From [Mycobacterium] fortunisiensis (GTDB lineage: Bacteria > Actinomycetota > Actinomycetes > Mycobacteriales > Mycobacteriaceae): a DNA stretch of 64,000 bases. The stretch covers positions 787,168 to 851,167 of the forward strand of contig NZ_VOMB01000016.1 in NCBI RefSeq assembly GCF_019050325.1, in the 5' to 3' direction. Position numbers and translations under genes: made by a program. Each line of letters opens with the position of its first letter. The first letter of the stretch is position 1. Of the stretch, positions 9,316 to 19,604 are shown in pieces. The notes beneath the pieces were generated by a model, which searched no databases, was not told the DNA's origin, and worked only from the letters and a program-made list of their open reading frames with translations.

Positions 9316-9879
9316 ATGGCAGCTTCCGTCATCCCCGACGCATCGGGAACCGGTTCGTGGATCACCGACTACGGCACCGCCGGCCCCCCGCTCGTTTCAG
9401 ATCTGGAGTCCGTGTGGAGTTCGTTGGACGACGTGCTGACCGCGGAGTTATGCGGGGCTCGAGCTGTGTTGGGCTGTACGGCTGAGGATTTGTTACTGGC
9501 TGCCCTCGGCCGCGCGGTGGCCCGCACGATCGGTGACGGCCTGCTGACCGTCGACCTCAGACAGGGGCGCGAACGCAAGACTTGTCGCCGGATCGAGGTG
9601 CCGTGCGTGTCGCAGCGCGGCCTGTCGGGGGCTGAACTGCTCGCGGTCGCGTACCCGGGTCCCGGTGATGCCGACCGGACGGCCGACATCACGTTCAGTT
9701 TTGGCAAAGAACCGGAGACCGATGTGTGCGGTCCGCCGTTGGCGGTGCGGATCTCCCGAGAAGGCGACAGCGCCCTGAAATTGCAATGGCGGTTCGACAC
9801 CCGTGTGTTCGACCACTGCACCGTGGAAGAGCTGACCGAGCAGTTCCCGTTGTCGCTGATCGAGATCACCTGCGGGTAG
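9316..9879 (+). CDS. Orphan condensation-domain-like protein (half domain)
   Basis: The protein is 187 residues. The stretch CTAEDLLLAALGRAVARTIGDGLLTVDLRQGRERK and the later ADITFSFGKEPE resemble the C-terminal half of nonribosomal peptide synthetase condensation or epimerisation domains. The N-terminal half that would carry the HHxxxDG active site is absent. It is therefore either a remnant, a structural/regulatory protein or a divergent family member. The ATG at 9316 is preferred over an upstream GTG at 9208 because the latter would run through the divergent HTH gene. No carrier protein or NRPS gene is next to it. It lies just before the ileS T-box leader. Confidence 0.55.
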   Translation: MAASVIPDASGTGSWITDYGTAGPPLVSDLESVWSSLDDVLTAELCGARAVLGCTAEDLLLAALGRAVARTIGDGLLTVDLRQGRERKTCRRIEVPCVSQRGLSGAELLAVAYPGPGDADRTADITFSFGKEPETDVCGPPLAVRISREGDSALKLQWRFDTRVFDHCTVEELTEQFPLSLIEITCG

Positions 9880-9910
9880 GTGCGCCTCCTTGTCGATTTG
9901 CGGTGCTCAT

Positions 9911-10138
9911 TAGACTTGGCTGCAGCAGCGCTGATCCGGCCATCACCGGGGAGCTTTCGGAAGAACGGCTGAACCGCCAAGTAGAACCGAACGGGTGGGC
10001 CCGTGATCGCCCGACAGTTGAGCGGCACCCGGAGTCCGGGTGCAAGCGGGGTGGTACCGCGGCGCTCGCGCACCGGCGCGTCGTCGTCCCCGTGTCCACA
10101 CTGTGGCTTCCGAGACCGGCGGCCACGACCGTTGGCAC
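9911..10138 (+). promoter_or_regulatory. T-box riboswitch leader of ileS with its promoter
   Basis: The T-box core TGGTACCGCGG is at 10052-10062, embedded in GCGGGG before it and GCGC after it. A pyrimidine-rich CGTCGTCCCC at 10079-10091 can pair with the GGGGTGG strand as the alternative (sequestering) helix. A short stem I region at about 9931-9970 contains ATC triplets at 9934-9936 and 9942-9944; ATC is an isoleucine codon. A -10-like TAGACT is at 9911-9916. Mycobacterial ileS genes are known to carry short-stem, translation-controlling T-boxes that sense uncharged tRNA-Ile, which fits. The ribosome site AGGAG at 10139-10143 follows. The exact specifier and helix limits need folding. Confidence 0.88.
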
Positions 10139-10153
10139 AGGAGACGTAACGCC

Positions 10154-13100
10154 GTGACCGCCTATCCCAAGCCGGCCGCACCCAACTTCCCAGAGCGGGA
10201 ACTTGAGGTGCTGGCCTACTGGGCTGCCGATGACACCTTCCCGGCCAGCATCGCCCGTCGCGAGGACGCTCCGGAGTACGTCTTCTACGACGGTCCGCCA
10301 TTCGCCAACGGCCTGCCGCACTACGGCCACCTGCTGACCGGTTACGTCAAGGACATCGTGCCGCGCTATCGCACCATGCGTGGCTACAAGGTGGAACGCC
10401 GGTTCGGCTGGGACACCCACGGCCTGCCCGCCGAACTCGAGGTGCAGCGTCAGCTCGGCATCGCGGACAAAGCCCAGATCGAAGAGATGGGCATCGAGAA
10501 GTTCAACGCGGCCTGCCGCGCCTCGGTCCTGAAATACACCGATGAGTGGCGTGACTACGTCACCCGGCAGGCCCGCTGGGTGGATTTCGACAACGACTAC
10601 AAGACGTTGGACCCGACTTTCATGGAGTCGGTGATCTGGGCGTTCAAGCAGCTGTGGGACAAGGGCCTCGCCTATGAGGGCAACCGGGTGCTGCCGTACT
10701 GCTGGAACGACGAGACCCCGTTGTCCAACCATGAGCTCCGGATGGACGACGACGTCTACCAGAGCCGCCAGGACCCGGCGGTGACGGTCGGCTTCACCGT
10801 GACCGACGGCCCGCTGAAGGGCGCGCACCTGTTGATCTGGACGACGACGCCGTGGACCTTGCCGTCCAACCAGGCCGTCGCCGTCAACCCCGACATCGAC
10901 TACGTCCTGGTGCAGGGCGCCGACGGTCGGCGCTACGTGCTCGCTCAGGCCCGGCTCGCCGCCTATGCCCGCGAACTCGGGGAGGAGCCCGAGGTTCTCG
11001 GCAGCTACCTCGGACGGGATCTGCTCGGGACGCGGTACCTGCCGCCGTTCACCTACTTCGTTGATTCAGACGGGGCGCGCAATGCTTTCCAGGTGCTGGC
11101 AGCCGACTTCGTCAGCACCGAGGACGGCACCGGCATCGTGCACATGGCGCCGGCCTACGGCGAGGACGACAAGGCCACCGCCGACACCGCGGACATCGTC
11201 GCGGTCACCCCGGTGGACTCGAAGGGGCGCTTCGACTCGTCGGTGCCCGACTATCAAGGTCAGCATGTGTTCGAGGCCAACGCGCAGATCATCCGTGATC
11301 TGAAGAATCGTGCCGCGGGCGCAGCCGCCAACGGCGCGGTGCTGCTGCGGCACGAGACCTACGAGCACTCCTATCCGCACTGCTGGCGGTGCCGCAATCC
11401 GTTGATCTACCGCGCGGTGTCGTCGTGGTTCATCAAGGTGACCGACTTCCGTGACCGGATGGTCGAGCTCAACCAGCAGATCACCTGGTACCCCGAGCAC
11501 GTCAAGGACGGGCAGTTCGGCAAGTGGCTCTCGAATGCCCGCGACTGGTCGGTGTCGCGAAACCGCTACTGGGGCAGCCCGATCCCGGTGTGGAAGTCCG
11601 ATGATCCGGCCTACCCGCGGATCGACGTGTACGGCAGCCTCGACGAGCTTGAGCGTGATTTCGGGGTGCGGCCGACCGATCTGCACCGGCCGTTCATCGA
11701 CGAACTGACCCGGCCCAACCCGGATGATCCGACCGGCAAGTCGACGATGCGCCGGATCGAGGACGTGTTCGACGTGTGGTTCGACTCCGGGTCGATGCCG
11801 TACGCGCAGGTGCACTATCCGTTCGAGAACCAGGAGTGGTTCGACGGCAAACAGACCGGTGCGGACGCCCATTTCCCGGGCGACTTCATCGTCGAGTACA
11901 TCGGCCAGACCCGCGGCTGGTTCTACACCATGCACGTGCTGGCGACCGCGCTGTTCGACAAGCCGGCCTTCAAAACCTGTGTGGCTCACGGGATCGTGCT
12001 GGGCAACGACGGTGCGAAGATGAGCAAGTCGCTGCGCAACTATCCCGACGTCAGCGAGGTGTTCGACCGCGACGGGTCCGATGCCATGCGCTGGTTTCTG
12101 ATGGCCTCGCCGATCCTGCGCGGCGGCAACCTGATCGTCACCGAGCAGGGCATCCGCGAAGGCGTGCGCCAGGTCCTGCTGCCGTTGTGGAATGCCTACA
12201 GCTTCTTGGCGCTGTATGCGCCCGAGAAGGGCACCTGGCGTACCGATTCGGACAACGTGCTGGACCGTTACATTCTGGCCAAGCTGGCTCGGCTGCGTGA
12301 CGATCTCACCGTCTCGCTGGACACCTGTGACATCTCCGGAGCGTGCGACGAACTGCGGCAGTTCACCGAGGCGTTGACGAACTGGTATGTGCGCCGGTCA
12401 CGTTCGCGATTCTGGGAGGAGGACGCGGACGCCATCGACACCCTGCACACCGTGCTGGAGGTGACCTGTCGTCTCGCCGCGCCGCTGTTGCCGCTGGCCA
12501 CCGAGGTGATCTGGCGTGGTCTGACCGGTGAACGCTCGGTGCATCTGACCGATTGGCCCGAGGCCGATGTGCTGCCGAAGGACGCCGATCTGGTGGCGGC
12601 GATGGACCAGGTGCGCGAGGTGTGCTCGGTGGGCTCATCCCTGCGCAAGGCCAAGAAGCTGCGGGTACGCCTGCCGTTGCCGAAACTGACTGTGGCCTTG
12701 GACAAGTCGGTGGATCCGTCCTCCCTTGCCCCGTTCGCCGACCTGATCGCCGACGAACTCAACGTCAAGGCGGTCGAGTTGACCGACGACATCGACACCT
12801 ACGGCAAGTTCGAGCTGGCCGTCAACGCCCGGGTGGCCGGCCCCCGGATCGGCAAGGACGTGCAGGCCGCGATCAAGGCTGTCAAGGCGGGGCAGGGCGT
12901 CGTCAATCCCGACGGCACCCTGACCGCTGGGCCGGTGGTGCTGCAGCCCGAGGAGTACACGTCGAAACTGGTTGCAGCGGAGCCACAGGAGACGGAGCGA
13001 AGCGGAGCTCGACCAACAGTTCAGTGGACCGCCGCCCTGCCCGATGGCGCGGGGCTCGTGGTCCTCGACGGCACGGTCACCGAGGAACTCGAAGCCGAGG

Positions 13101-13333
13101 GCTGGGCCAAGGACCGCATCCGCGAGCTTCAGGAACTGCGCAAGTCGACGGGCCTGGAGGTGTCCGACCGCATCTCGGTGCAGATGTCGGTTCCGGCTCA
13201 GTACGCGCCGTGGGCGAGCACCCACCGGGATCTGATCGCCGGTGAGATCCTGGCCACCAGTTTCGAATTCGGCGACGTGGTTGACGGGGCCGAGATCGGG
13301 GACGGGGTGCGGGTCGCGATCGCCAAGGCGTGA
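10154..13333 (+). CDS. ileS: Isoleucyl-tRNA synthetase
   Basis: The enzyme of 1059 residues charges tRNA-Ile with isoleucine in the cytoplasm. The class I signature HIGH appears as H56-Y-G-H59 in [12 protein letters not shown]. The KMSKS loop is K622-M-S-K-S. An editing domain ([11 protein letters not shown] and [17 protein letters not shown]) lies between them, and the anticodon-binding part ([14 protein letters not shown]) follows. It matches the eukaryote-like long IleRS found in mycobacteria. The GTG at 10154 is chosen because AGGAG sits 10 bases upstream and the homologous start falls there; an earlier GTG lies inside the riboswitch. A short low-complexity insertion is present near 12986-13020. 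Expression is presumably set by the T-box leader. Confidence 0.97.
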   Translation: MTAYPKPAAPNFPERELEVLAYWAADDTFPASIARREDAPEYVFYDGPPFANGLPHYGHLLTGYVKDIVPRYRTMRGYKVERRFGWDTHGLPAELEVQRQLGIADKAQIEEMGIEKFNAACRASVLKYTDEWRDYVTRQARWVDFDNDYKTLDPTFMESVIWAFKQLWDKGLAYEGNRVLPYCWNDETPLSNHELRMDDDVYQSRQDPAVTVGFTVTDGPLKGAHLLIWTTTPWTLPSNQAVAVNPDIDYVLVQGADGRRYVLAQARLAAYARELGEEPEVLGSYLGRDLLGTRYLPPFTYFVDSDGARNAFQVLAADFVSTEDGTGIVHMAPAYGEDDKATADTADIVAVTPVDSKGRFDSSVPDYQGQHVFEANAQIIRDLKNRAAGAAANGAVLLRHETYEHSYPHCWRCRNPLIYRAVSSWFIKVTDFRDRMVELNQQITWYPEHVKDGQFGKWLSNARDWSVSRNRYWGSPIPVWKSDDPAYPRIDVYGSLDELERDFGVRPTDLHRPFIDELTRPNPDDPTGKSTMRRIEDVFDVWFDSGSMPYAQVHYPFENQEWFDGKQTGADAHFPGDFIVEYIGQTRGWFYTMHVLATALFDKPAFKTCVAHGIVLGNDGAKMSKSLRNYPDVSEVFDRDGSDAMRWFLMASPILRGGNLIVTEQGIREGVRQVLLPLWNAYSFLALYAPEKGTWRTDSDNVLDRYILAKLARLRDDLTVSLDTCDISGACDELRQFTEALTNWYVRRSRSRFWEEDADAIDTLHTVLEVTCRLAAPLLPLATEVIWRGLTGERSVHLTDWPEADVLPKDADLVAAMDQVREVCSVGSSLRKAKKLRVRLPLPKLTVALDKSVDPSSLAPFADLIADELNVKAVELTDDIDTYGKFELAVNARVAGPRIGKDVQAAIKAVKAGQGVVNPDGTLTAGPVVLQPEEYTSKLVAAEPQETERSGARPTVQWTAALPDGAGLVVLDGTVTEELEAEGWAKDRIRELQELRKSTGLEVSDRISVQMSVPAQYAPWASTHRDLIAGEILATSFEFGDVVDGAEIGDGVRVAIAKA

Positions 13334-13343
13334 GCCGCCCGGA

Positions 13344-13562
13344 TCAGCCGCCGGCCACCCGTGCCGCTTGGTCACCGAGCGCGACGGTGTCGCCCGGGTG
13401 TAGCTGGCGGCCGCGCCGGAACTCGACCTCGCCGTTGACGCTGACCAGGCCGTCGGCGATGACGGACTTGGCGTCGGCGCCACTGTCGATGAGCGAAGCC
13501 AGCTTGAGGAACTGCCCCAGGCGGATCGTGTCATCCCTGATCGGTACGTCAACCGGCTCCAT
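13344..13562 (-). CDS. Small S4-domain RNA-binding protein
   Basis: The protein is 72 residues and consists of one S4 domain of the YbcJ/RlbA type: [33 protein letters not shown] followed by [15 protein letters not shown]4 domains bind structured RNA such as rRNA or tRNA. It converges on ileS with an 10-base gap and is divergent from dinX with a 33-base gap. The start is ATG at 13562. The family is clear; the RNA target is unknown. Confidence 0.85.
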   Translation of the reverse strand: MEPVDVPIRDDTIRLGQFLKLASLIDSGADAKSVIADGLVSVNGEVEFRRGRQLHPGDTVALGDQAARVAGG

Positions 13563-13595
13563 GAACGTCAGGCTAGCGCCATAGCATCAGCAACT

Positions 13596-14972
13596 ATGGA
13601 CGGCGCCGGGGTGACGAGCGGTCGCTGGGTGCTGCACTTGGACATGGACGCGTTCTTCGCATCCGTCGAACAGCTGACCCGGCCCACCCTGAGAGGGCGG
13701 CCGGTGCTCGTCGGCGGTCTGGGCGGGCGTGGTGTGGTGGCCGGCGCCAGCTACGAGGCACGCCGCTATGGCGCCCGGTCGGCGATGCCGATGCACCAGG
13801 CCCGCAGACTCGTCGGCGCGCCCGCGGTGGTGCTGCCGCCCCGCGGCGCGGTCTACGGCGTGGCCAGCCGTCGTGCGTTGGACACCGTCCGCAGCGTCAT
13901 CCCGGTCCTCGAGCAGTTGTCGTTCGATGAGGCGTTCGGTGAGCCGGCCGAGCTCGCCGGCGCCTCGGCAGCCGACGTCGAAATGTTCTGCCAGCAGTTG
14001 CGGGCCGAGGTGCGCAACCAGACCGGGCTGGTGGCCTCGGTGGGTGCGGGGTCGGGCAAGCAGATCGCCAAGATCGCCTCGGGCCTGGCCAAACCCGACG
14101 GGATCCGGGTGGTGCGTCGCGACGAGGAATCGGTGCTGCTCGACGGGTTACCGGTACGCAAGTTGTGGGGCATCGGGCCGGTCGCCGAGGAGAAGTTGCA
14201 CCGGATCGGCATCGAGACGGTGGGCGCGTTGGCGGCCCTGTCCGAGGCGGAGGCCGCCAACGTGCTTGGCGGCGCGGTGGGCTTGGCCCTGCACCTGCTG
14301 GCCCGCGGAATCGACGACCGGCCGGTGGCCGAGCGGGCCGAGGCCAAACAGATCAGCGCCGAATCGACGTTTGCCGAGGATCTCACCACGCTGGGACAAC
14401 TGCAGGACGCCATCGGCCCGATCGGCGAACATGCGCACCGGCGTCTGGAGAAGGATGGTCGCGGCGCGCGGACGGTGACGGTCAAGCTCAAAAAGTCCGA
14501 TATGAGCACGTTGACCCGCTCGGCCACCCTGGCCTACGCCACCACCGAGGCGGCCACCCTGATCGGCACGGCCCGCAGGCTGTTGCTCGACCCGGTGGAG
14601 GTCGGGCCCATCCGCCTTGTCGGCGTTGGCTTTTCAGGTCTCTCCGACAGCCGGCAGGAATCGTTGTTCCCGGATCTGGAGCTACCCGACGAGATCTCCG
14701 ATTCTCATCAGCAGCCTGCCGAGGCGGTCCCGGTGACGCCGACGGGATGGCGCATCGGCGACGATGTGGCGCACCCCGACCACGGCCATGGCTGGGTGCA
14801 GGGCGCCGGTCACGGGGTGATGACCGTGCGGTTCGAAACCCGAGCCAGCGGTCCGGGCCCGGCGCGGACGTTCCCCGAGCATGCGCCCGGGTTCAGCCGG
14901 GCCAACCCGGTCGACAGCCTGGACTGGGCCGAGTACCTCGACGGACTGGCGGACTACCAGAGCACGCCGTAG
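13596..14972 (+). CDS. dinX: DNA polymerase IV (Y-family translesion polymerase)
   Basis: The protein is 458 residues and copies damaged or mismatched DNA. The catalytic acids are D16 in [14 protein letters not shown] and D111-E112 in [27 protein letters not shown] and the LWGIGP helix-hairpin-helix follow, then the little-finger domain. After residue 350 the motif QESLFPDL looks like a beta-clamp binding site. The C-terminal tail of about 80 residues ([20 protein letters not shown]) is an extra small domain that is also seen in the M. tuberculosis Rv1537 protein. The synteny (ileS-dinX-ansA-lspA) matches Rv1536-Rv1539. The 3' end overlaps the next, opposite-strand gene by 19 bases. Confidence 0.93.
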   Translation: MDGAGVTSGRWVLHLDMDAFFASVEQLTRPTLRGRPVLVGGLGGRGVVAGASYEARRYGARSAMPMHQARRLVGAPAVVLPPRGAVYGVASRRALDTVRSVIPVLEQLSFDEAFGEPAELAGASAADVEMFCQQLRAEVRNQTGLVASVGAGSGKQIAKIASGLAKPDGIRVVRRDEESVLLDGLPVRKLWGIGPVAEEKLHRIGIETVGALAALSEAEAANVLGGAVGLALHLLARGIDDRPVAERAEAKQISAESTFAEDLTTLGQLQDAIGPIGEHAHRRLEKDGRGARTVTVKLKKSDMSTLTRSATLAYATTEAATLIGTARRLLLDPVEVGPIRLVGVGFSGLSDSRQESLFPDLELPDEISDSHQQPAEAVPVTPTGWRIGDDVAHPDHGHGWVQGAGHGVMTVRFETRASGPGPARTFPEHAPGFSRANPVDSLDWAEYLDGLADYQSTP

Positions 14973-15415
14973 GTCGAGCTCAGGATGAAGCCGTGCTGGC
15001 CGTAGGTCTTGCACGTCACCGTGCCCTGACGTCCGACGCGGCAGCTGGCGCCCCAGTTCTCCAGCCGGTGGCCCTCGGGCAACACATCGACGTCGCGGGT
15101 GAACGACGCGGTGTCGGAATGCCGGTAGGCGGCGGATACGCCGCTGGTGACGAACGTCTGGTTGGTGCCGGCCGGGGCGTCGAGTGGTACCGCGTCGCAG
15201 CCCACCGGCCCGCCGTTGGGCCCGATCCCGCAGTGCCGGCCGTCCGGGGTCTGGAAGAACACACCGTAGAAGTCGGTCGGCGAGCTGTAGTGGCCCTGCG
15301 CAATCGGATAGGTGTCGATGTCGTCTGCGCCCGGTGGAGGCTCGGCCGCGGCAGTCGGGGCCGAGCCCAGTGCCATAAAGCCGACAGCGACGAGTGCCAT
15401 GAGGTGATGGCGCAT
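14954..15415 (-). CDS. Exported hypothetical protein, tandem paralogue A
   Basis: The protein is 153 residues with a signal peptide ([24 protein letters not shown], cleavage near AAAEP). The mature part has [31 protein letters not shown] and four cysteines that could form two disulfides. It is roughly half identical to the next gene, so the two are a tandem duplication. The final residues YGVLW are shared. I chose the ATG at 15415 by analogy with the paralogue; an ATG at 15424 is also possible. Its 3' end overlaps dinX by 19 bases. The function is unknown; the family seems restricted to actinobacterial exported proteins. Confidence 0.75.
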   Translation of the reverse strand: MRHHLMALVAVGFMALGSAPTAAAEPPPGADDIDTYPIAQGHYSSPTDFYGVFFQTPDGRHCGIGPNGGPVGCDAVPLDAPAGTNQTFVTSGVSAAYRHSDTASFTRDVDVLPEGHRLENWGASCRVGRQGTVTCKTYGQHGFILSSTYGVLW

Positions 15416-15453
15416 AGGTTCCATTGAACCGGCGCCGTCAACCCCGTGGTCTG

Positions 15454-15924
15454 CTACCAGAGCACGCCGGACGCGGCATCGAGCGAGAAGCCGTGCCGGC
15501 CCGACGTTTTGCAGATCAGTGTGCCCTCGTGGGTGACAGCGCAGGCGGCCTCCCAGTTCTCCAGCCGATAGCCCGCCGGCAGCACGTCGACGTCTCGGGT
15601 GAACAGCTTGCTCCCCGAATAACGGTAGGAAGCCGGTGCTCCGGCCTCGACGAAGGTCTGGTTCATGCCCTCGGGAGCATCCGCGGGCACCGCGTCGCAA
15701 CCGACCGGACCGCGGTTGGGCAGGATTCCGCAGAACCGACCGTCCGGGGTCTGGAAGTACAGCCCGTAGAAACCGGTGGGCGAGGTGTAGTTGCCCTCGG
15801 CGATCGGGTAGCCGTTGATGTCCTCGATGCCGGGTGGTGGCGGCCACGGCCAAGCCTGCGCGGTCGGAAGCGGGCCGAACATCGTGAAGCCGACGGCAGC
15901 TGCCGCCGCAATGTGGAAACGCAC
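15454..15924 (-). CDS. Exported hypothetical protein, tandem paralogue B
   Basis: The protein is 156 residues. A signal peptide (MRFHIAAAAAVGFTMFGPLPTAQA) is followed by a Trp-Pro-rich stretch, then the shared core [68 protein letters not shown] and TLICKTSGRHGF. Four cysteines match those of the neighbour at 14954. The start is GTG at 15924. It lies 38 bases upstream of paralogue A on the same strand, so the two are probably co-transcribed. No function is known. Confidence 0.75.
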   Translation of the reverse strand: MRFHIAAAAAVGFTMFGPLPTAQAWPWPPPPGIEDINGYPIAEGNYTSPTGFYGLYFQTPDGRFCGILPNRGPVGCDAVPADAPEGMNQTFVEAGAPASYRYSGSKLFTRDVDVLPAGYRLENWEAACAVTHEGTLICKTSGRHGFSLDAASGVLW

Positions 15925-15947
15925 GTTCGCTATTTAACCCCAGCCCG

Positions 15948-16913
15948 TCAAGCCCAGCGGCCGATGACCTCGGCAACGGGCCGCCCGGAGGCCAGCGCGG
16001 CCATCAGCAGTACGCGCGCTTGCGGGGGCCTTAGACGGGAACAGACCATCGCCCCGGCATCGACCAACTGCCGGCCGGGGCCGTACTGCGCGGTGACCGG
16101 GCCGTCGGGCACGCGGGTCGATACTGCGATGGACACTCCGTCCCGGCAATGCCGACGCACCGCGTCGATCATCGTCGTGCCGGCATTGCCCGAGCCCATC
16201 GCCTCGAGCACGACGCCGCGCGCGCCGGCCACAACACAGGCGTCCAGCGCGTCGGCCTCGCATCCCGGATAACCCGCGACGATGTCGACCCGCGGTGCCG
16301 TCGCCGCCGTGATGTCACCCAGATCAGCCCGCTCCTTGGCGATGTCGATACGGCACCGGCCTTCCGAGACTGTGCCGAGCTCGGTGCCGCTGAAGGCCTG
16401 CAGCTCGTACGTATGCCGCTTGCGCAGTCCCAGGGGCTGCCAAACGGTTCCGGCGAAGCTCACCACCACGCCGAGTCCGTGGGCGCGCGGGCTGGCCGCG
16501 ACGGCGATCGCGTCGCGCAGGTTGCCCGGCCCGTCGCTGTCGGGCGAGTCCGCGCTGCGCTGCGCCCCGGTCAGCACCACCGGTACGGTGCCGCGGTAGG
16601 TCAGGTCCAACCACAGCGCGGTTTCCTCCATGCTGTCGGTGCCGTGGGTGAGGACAATGCCGTCGGCCTCGGCAGCCGCCGCATCGACAGCCCGCCCGAT
16701 CGCGTCCCAGTCGGGCGGTGTCAGCAGCGCGCTGTCGACGGCCATCAGGTCGACGACCCCGACCTCAACACCGTCAACGGCCTCGACCCCGGCGGTCAGT
16801 TCGCCTCCGGAGCGGGTCGGATGCCTGACCCCGGCTTCGTCGGTACTGGTCGAGATCGTGCCGCCGGTGGTCATGACCACGATGCGCTTGGCGGGTGGCG
16901 CGGGCTGGGCCAT
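15948..16913 (-). CDS. ansA: L-asparaginase
   Basis: The enzyme of 321 residues hydrolyses asparagine to aspartate and ammonia. The first catalytic threonine is T19 in MTTGGTIST, and the second active-site block is [31 protein letters not shown] and EAMGSGNAG are further family signatures. There is no signal peptide, so it is probably cytoplasmic, as is the M. tuberculosis orthologue Rv1538c. The ATG at 16913 is preferred; a GTG 12 bases upstream is an alternative. It is divergent from lspA across 65 bases, as in other mycobacteria. Confidence 0.93.
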   Translation of the reverse strand: MAQPAPPAKRIVVMTTGGTISTSTDEAGVRHPTRSGGELTAGVEAVDGVEVGVVDLMAVDSALLTPPDWDAIGRAVDAAAAEADGIVLTHGTDSMEETALWLDLTYRGTVPVVLTGAQRSADSPDSDGPGNLRDAIAVAASPRAHGLGVVVSFAGTVWQPLGLRKRHTYELQAFSGTELGTVSEGRCRIDIAKERADLGDITAATAPRVDIVAGYPGCEADALDACVVAGARGVVLEAMGSGNAGTTMIDAVRRHCRDGVSIAVSTRVPDGPVTAQYGPGRQLVDAGAMVCSRLRPPQARVLLMAALASGRPVAEVIGRWA

Positions 16914-16978
16914 GGTTTCCGTCACGGTCGAGATTGTCCCGCAATTGTTGCGCGACGACTGTTTGGGATGATGGGGGA

Positions 16979-17674
16979 GTGACTGATGAAACGTCAGGCC
17001 CGGTAGAGCCGGAAGCCGACGCCACCGGGGCGGCGAAACCGTCCGCTGCCACCGCTGCGCCGCCTCGGCGGCGGCTGCGCCTGCTGCTGACCGTCGCGGC
17101 CGTCGTGCTGCTGGTCGACGTGGTGACCAAGGTGCTTGCCGTGCGGCTCCTGACACCCGGTCAGCCGGTGTCGATCATCGGTGACACCGTGACCTGGACG
17201 CTGGTCCGCAACTCCGGTGCCGCGTTCTCGATGGCCACCGGCTACACCTGGGTGCTGACGCTCATCGCCACCGGCGTGGTGATCGGCATCGTTTGGATGG
17301 GGCGTCGGCTGGTCTCGCCGTGGTGGGCGCTGGGGCTCGGGATGATCCTGGGCGGCGCCACCGGAAACCTCATCGACCGCTTCTTCCGCGCACCCGGACC
17401 GCTGCGCGGGCACGTGGTGGACTTCTTCTCGGTCGGCTGGTGGCCGGTGTTCAACGTGGCCGATCCGGCCGTGGTCGGCGGCGCCATCCTGTTGGTGGCG
17501 TTGTCGTTGTTCGGCTTCGATTTCGACACTGTGGGACGGCGCCGGCCCGACAAGCCGCAGTCCGAACCGGCGGACACCCCGGAGCCGGCCACTGCCGCCG
17601 ATCAGAAGCCCCCCGCCGACAAGTCGAGTTCGGTCGGCGGCCAGTCCGAGACATCCCAAGCCGAGACGTCGTAG
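16979..17674 (+). CDS. lspA: Lipoprotein signal peptidase II
   Basis: The protein is 231 residues. It cleaves the signal peptide of diacylated prolipoproteins in the membrane. Four membrane helices are visible after a Pro/Ala-rich head of about 30 residues. The catalytic aspartates are in GNLIDRFFR and [10 protein letters not shown]. The C-terminal tail after the last helix is long and charged ([21 protein letters not shown]), as in mycobacterial LspA. The GTG at 16979 follows GGGG; the N-terminal extension is usual here. Its stop overlaps the start of the pseudouridine synthase gene (TAGTG), so the two are coupled. A lipoprotein substrate candidate lies at 26447-26863. Confidence 0.95.
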   Translation: MTDETSGPVEPEADATGAAKPSAATAAPPRRRLRLLLTVAAVVLLVDVVTKVLAVRLLTPGQPVSIIGDTVTWTLVRNSGAAFSMATGYTWVLTLIATGVVIGIVWMGRRLVSPWWALGLGMILGGATGNLIDRFFRAPGPLRGHVVDFFSVGWWPVFNVADPAVVGGAILLVALSLFGFDFDTVGRRRPDKPQSEPADTPEPATAADQKPPADKSSSVGGQSETSQAETS

Positions 17675-18597
17675 TGACCACCAGGTCGATGCCGGTGCCG
17701 GAGGGCCTGGCGGGAATGCGGGTCGACGCCGGGCTGGCCCGGCTGCTCGGGCTGTCGCGTACGGCGGTGGCGACCATCGCCGAGGACGGCGGCGTGGACA
17801 TCGACGGGGCGCCGGCCGCCAAATCCGACAAGCTCGTGGCCGGGGCCTGGCTGGAGGTTCGGCTGCCCGAGGCACCCGCACCGGTGGAGAACACCCCGGT
17901 GGATATCGAGGGCATGGACATCCTGTACGCCGACGACGACATCGTCGCGGTGGACAAACCGCCGGGTGTGGCGGCGCATGCCACGGTCGGCTGGCACGGC
18001 CCCACCGTGCTGGGCGGGTTGGCGGCGGCCGGATTCCGGATCAGCACGTCGGGTATCCACGAACGTCAGGGCATCGTGCACCGGCTCGACGTCGGCACTT
18101 CCGGCGTCATGGTGGTGGCCCGGTCCGAGCGCGCCTACACCGTTCTCAAGCGGGCGTTCAAGCAACGCACCGTGGACAAGCGCTACCACGCCCTGGTGCA
18201 GGGGCATCCGGACCCGTCGAGTGGCACCATCGACGCACCCATCGGGCGGCACCGGGGTCACGACTGGAAGTTCGCGGTGGTCGAGGGCGGCCGGCACAGC
18301 ATCACCCACTACGACACCCTCGAGGCATTCCAGGCGGCCAGCCTGCTCGACATCGAGCTGGAGACCGGCCGGACCCACCAGATCCGCGTCCATTTCGCGG
18401 CACTGCACCACCCGTGCTGCGGTGATCTCACCTACGGCGCCGATCCCACCCTGGCGAAAAGGCTGGGGCTGGAACGTCAATGGCTGCATGCCCGGTCGCT
18501 GGCCTTCGCACATCCGGCCGACGGCCGGCGCGTCGAGATCACCAGCCCGTATCCGGCTGATCTGCAGGCCGCTCTCGACGTCCTGCGCCGCCACTAG
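17674..18597 (+). CDS. RluD-type 23S rRNA pseudouridine synthase
   Basis: The protein is 307 residues. It isomerises uridine to pseudouridine in RNA, probably 23S rRNA. An N-terminal S4 domain (residues about 15-75, [31 protein letters not shown]) binds RNA. The catalytic domain holds the signature [15 protein letters not shown] with the catalytic Asp, then KRYHALVQG and [13 protein letters not shown]. It is the orthologue of Rv1540 by order and sequence. The start is GTG at 17674, sharing the G of the lspA stop TAG. The rarD-like gene starts three bases after its end, so lspA, this gene and rarD likely form one transcript. Confidence 0.9.
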   Translation: MTTRSMPVPEGLAGMRVDAGLARLLGLSRTAVATIAEDGGVDIDGAPAAKSDKLVAGAWLEVRLPEAPAPVENTPVDIEGMDILYADDDIVAVDKPPGVAAHATVGWHGPTVLGGLAAAGFRISTSGIHERQGIVHRLDVGTSGVMVVARSERAYTVLKRAFKQRTVDKRYHALVQGHPDPSSGTIDAPIGRHRGHDWKFAVVEGGRHSITHYDTLEAFQAASLLDIELETGRTHQIRVHFAALHHPCCGDLTYGADPTLAKRLGLERQWLHARSLAFAHPADGRRVEITSPYPADLQAALDVLRRH

Positions 18598-18599
18598 CG

Positions 18600-19538
18600 G
18601 TGGTGGCGGAGCAGCGCGGGACCGCGGCGCGTTCCGGGGTGCTGTTCGGAGCGGGCGCCTACATCTGGTGGGGGCTGTGTCCCGGGTTCTTCTTGCTGTT
18701 GCTGCCCGCCGGTGCCCTGGAGGTGCTGGCCCACCGCATCGTCTGGAGCGCGGTGTTCCTGCTGCTCGTGCTGGCGGTGGCCCGACGACTGGGGGACCTG
18801 CGGCGGTTGCCGGTGCGGACGTGGCTGCAACTGCTGGTCGCCGCCGCCCTGATCTCGCTCAACTGGGGCACCTACATCTACGCCGTCACGACCGGACATG
18901 TCGTCGACGCCGCGCTCGGATATTTCGTCAATCCCTTGGTCAGCGTGCTGCTGGGGGTGTTGGTGTTCCGTGAGCGGATCACCCGGTGGCAGGCGGCGGC
19001 GTTGGTGCTCGCGCTCGTCGCGGTGGCGATCCTGACCGTCGAGGTCGGTACGCCGCCTTACATCGCGGTCGTGCTGGCGCTGTCCTTCGCGGTGTACGGC
19101 CTGGTCAAGACAGTGGTGCAGGCCGACCCGCGGGTGAGCGTGGCGGCAGAAACGCTGTTGGCGTTTCCTCTCGCCGCGGGCTACGTGATCGTGCTGGAGG
19201 TGGCAGGGCAGGGAAACTTCGTCAACCACGGGCCCTGGCATGCGGTGCTGTTGCTGCTGGCCGGCCCGGTCACCGCGGTACCGCTGTTGCTGTTTGCCGC
19301 TGCCGCGCAGCGTCTGCCGCTGGTGACGCTGGGCCTGCTGTTCTACCTCAACCCGGGGCTGCAGATGGCCTGGGGCGTGTTCATCGGTCATGAGCCGATG
19401 CCGCTGGGCCGGTGGATCGGGTTCGCACTGATCTGGGTGGCGCTGGTGATCATGACCCTCGCTGCACTCGGCAGGCGATCGGCCGGCCCGGCCCAGGCAC
19501 TCGTCAGTTCGGAGCAGTCGGAATCCGCACCCCGATGA
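18600..19538 (+). CDS. rarD: RarD/EamA-family transporter
   Basis: The protein is 312 residues with ten predicted membrane helices in the two-times-five EamA arrangement. RarD members are drug/metabolite-type exporters whose natural substrate is uncertain. Typical blocks are GAYIWWGLCPGFF in helix 1, SLNWGTYIYAV, GYFVNPLVSVLLGVLVFRERI and GLLFYLNPGLQMAWGVFI. The start is GTG at 18600 (a second GTG follows at 18603), immediately after the pseudouridine synthase stop. RarD homologues often carry this length and topology. No regulatory signal was seen in front of it. Confidence 0.88.
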   Translation: MVAEQRGTAARSGVLFGAGAYIWWGLCPGFFLLLLPAGALEVLAHRIVWSAVFLLLVLAVARRLGDLRRLPVRTWLQLLVAAALISLNWGTYIYAVTTGHVVDAALGYFVNPLVSVLLGVLVFRERITRWQAAALVLALVAVAILTVEVGTPPYIAVVLALSFAVYGLVKTVVQADPRVSVAAETLLAFPLAAGYVIVLEVAGQGNFVNHGPWHAVLLLLAGPVTAVPLLLFAAAAQRLPLVTLGLLFYLNPGLQMAWGVFIGHEPMPLGRWIGFALIWVALVIMTLAALGRRSAGPAQALVSSEQSESAPR

Positions 19539-19568
19539 GTCGGTCAACAATATTTGCGGTCATGGTTT

Positions 19569-19604
19569 TTGACCTTGATATGGCAATGTCATATGGTTTG
19601 CTCG
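19569..19604 (+). promoter_or_regulatory. Promoter with operator-like inverted repeat for the TetR gene
   Basis: TTGACC at 19569-19574 and TATGGT at 19592-19597 are separated by 17 bases, a good SigA-type promoter. Transcription would start about at the ATG at 19605, so the mRNA would be leaderless. An inverted repeat ATATG (19578-19582) and CATAT (19590-19594), seven bases apart, overlaps the spacer and the -10. This fits self-repression. The region is AT-rich against its surroundings. Confidence 0.6.
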
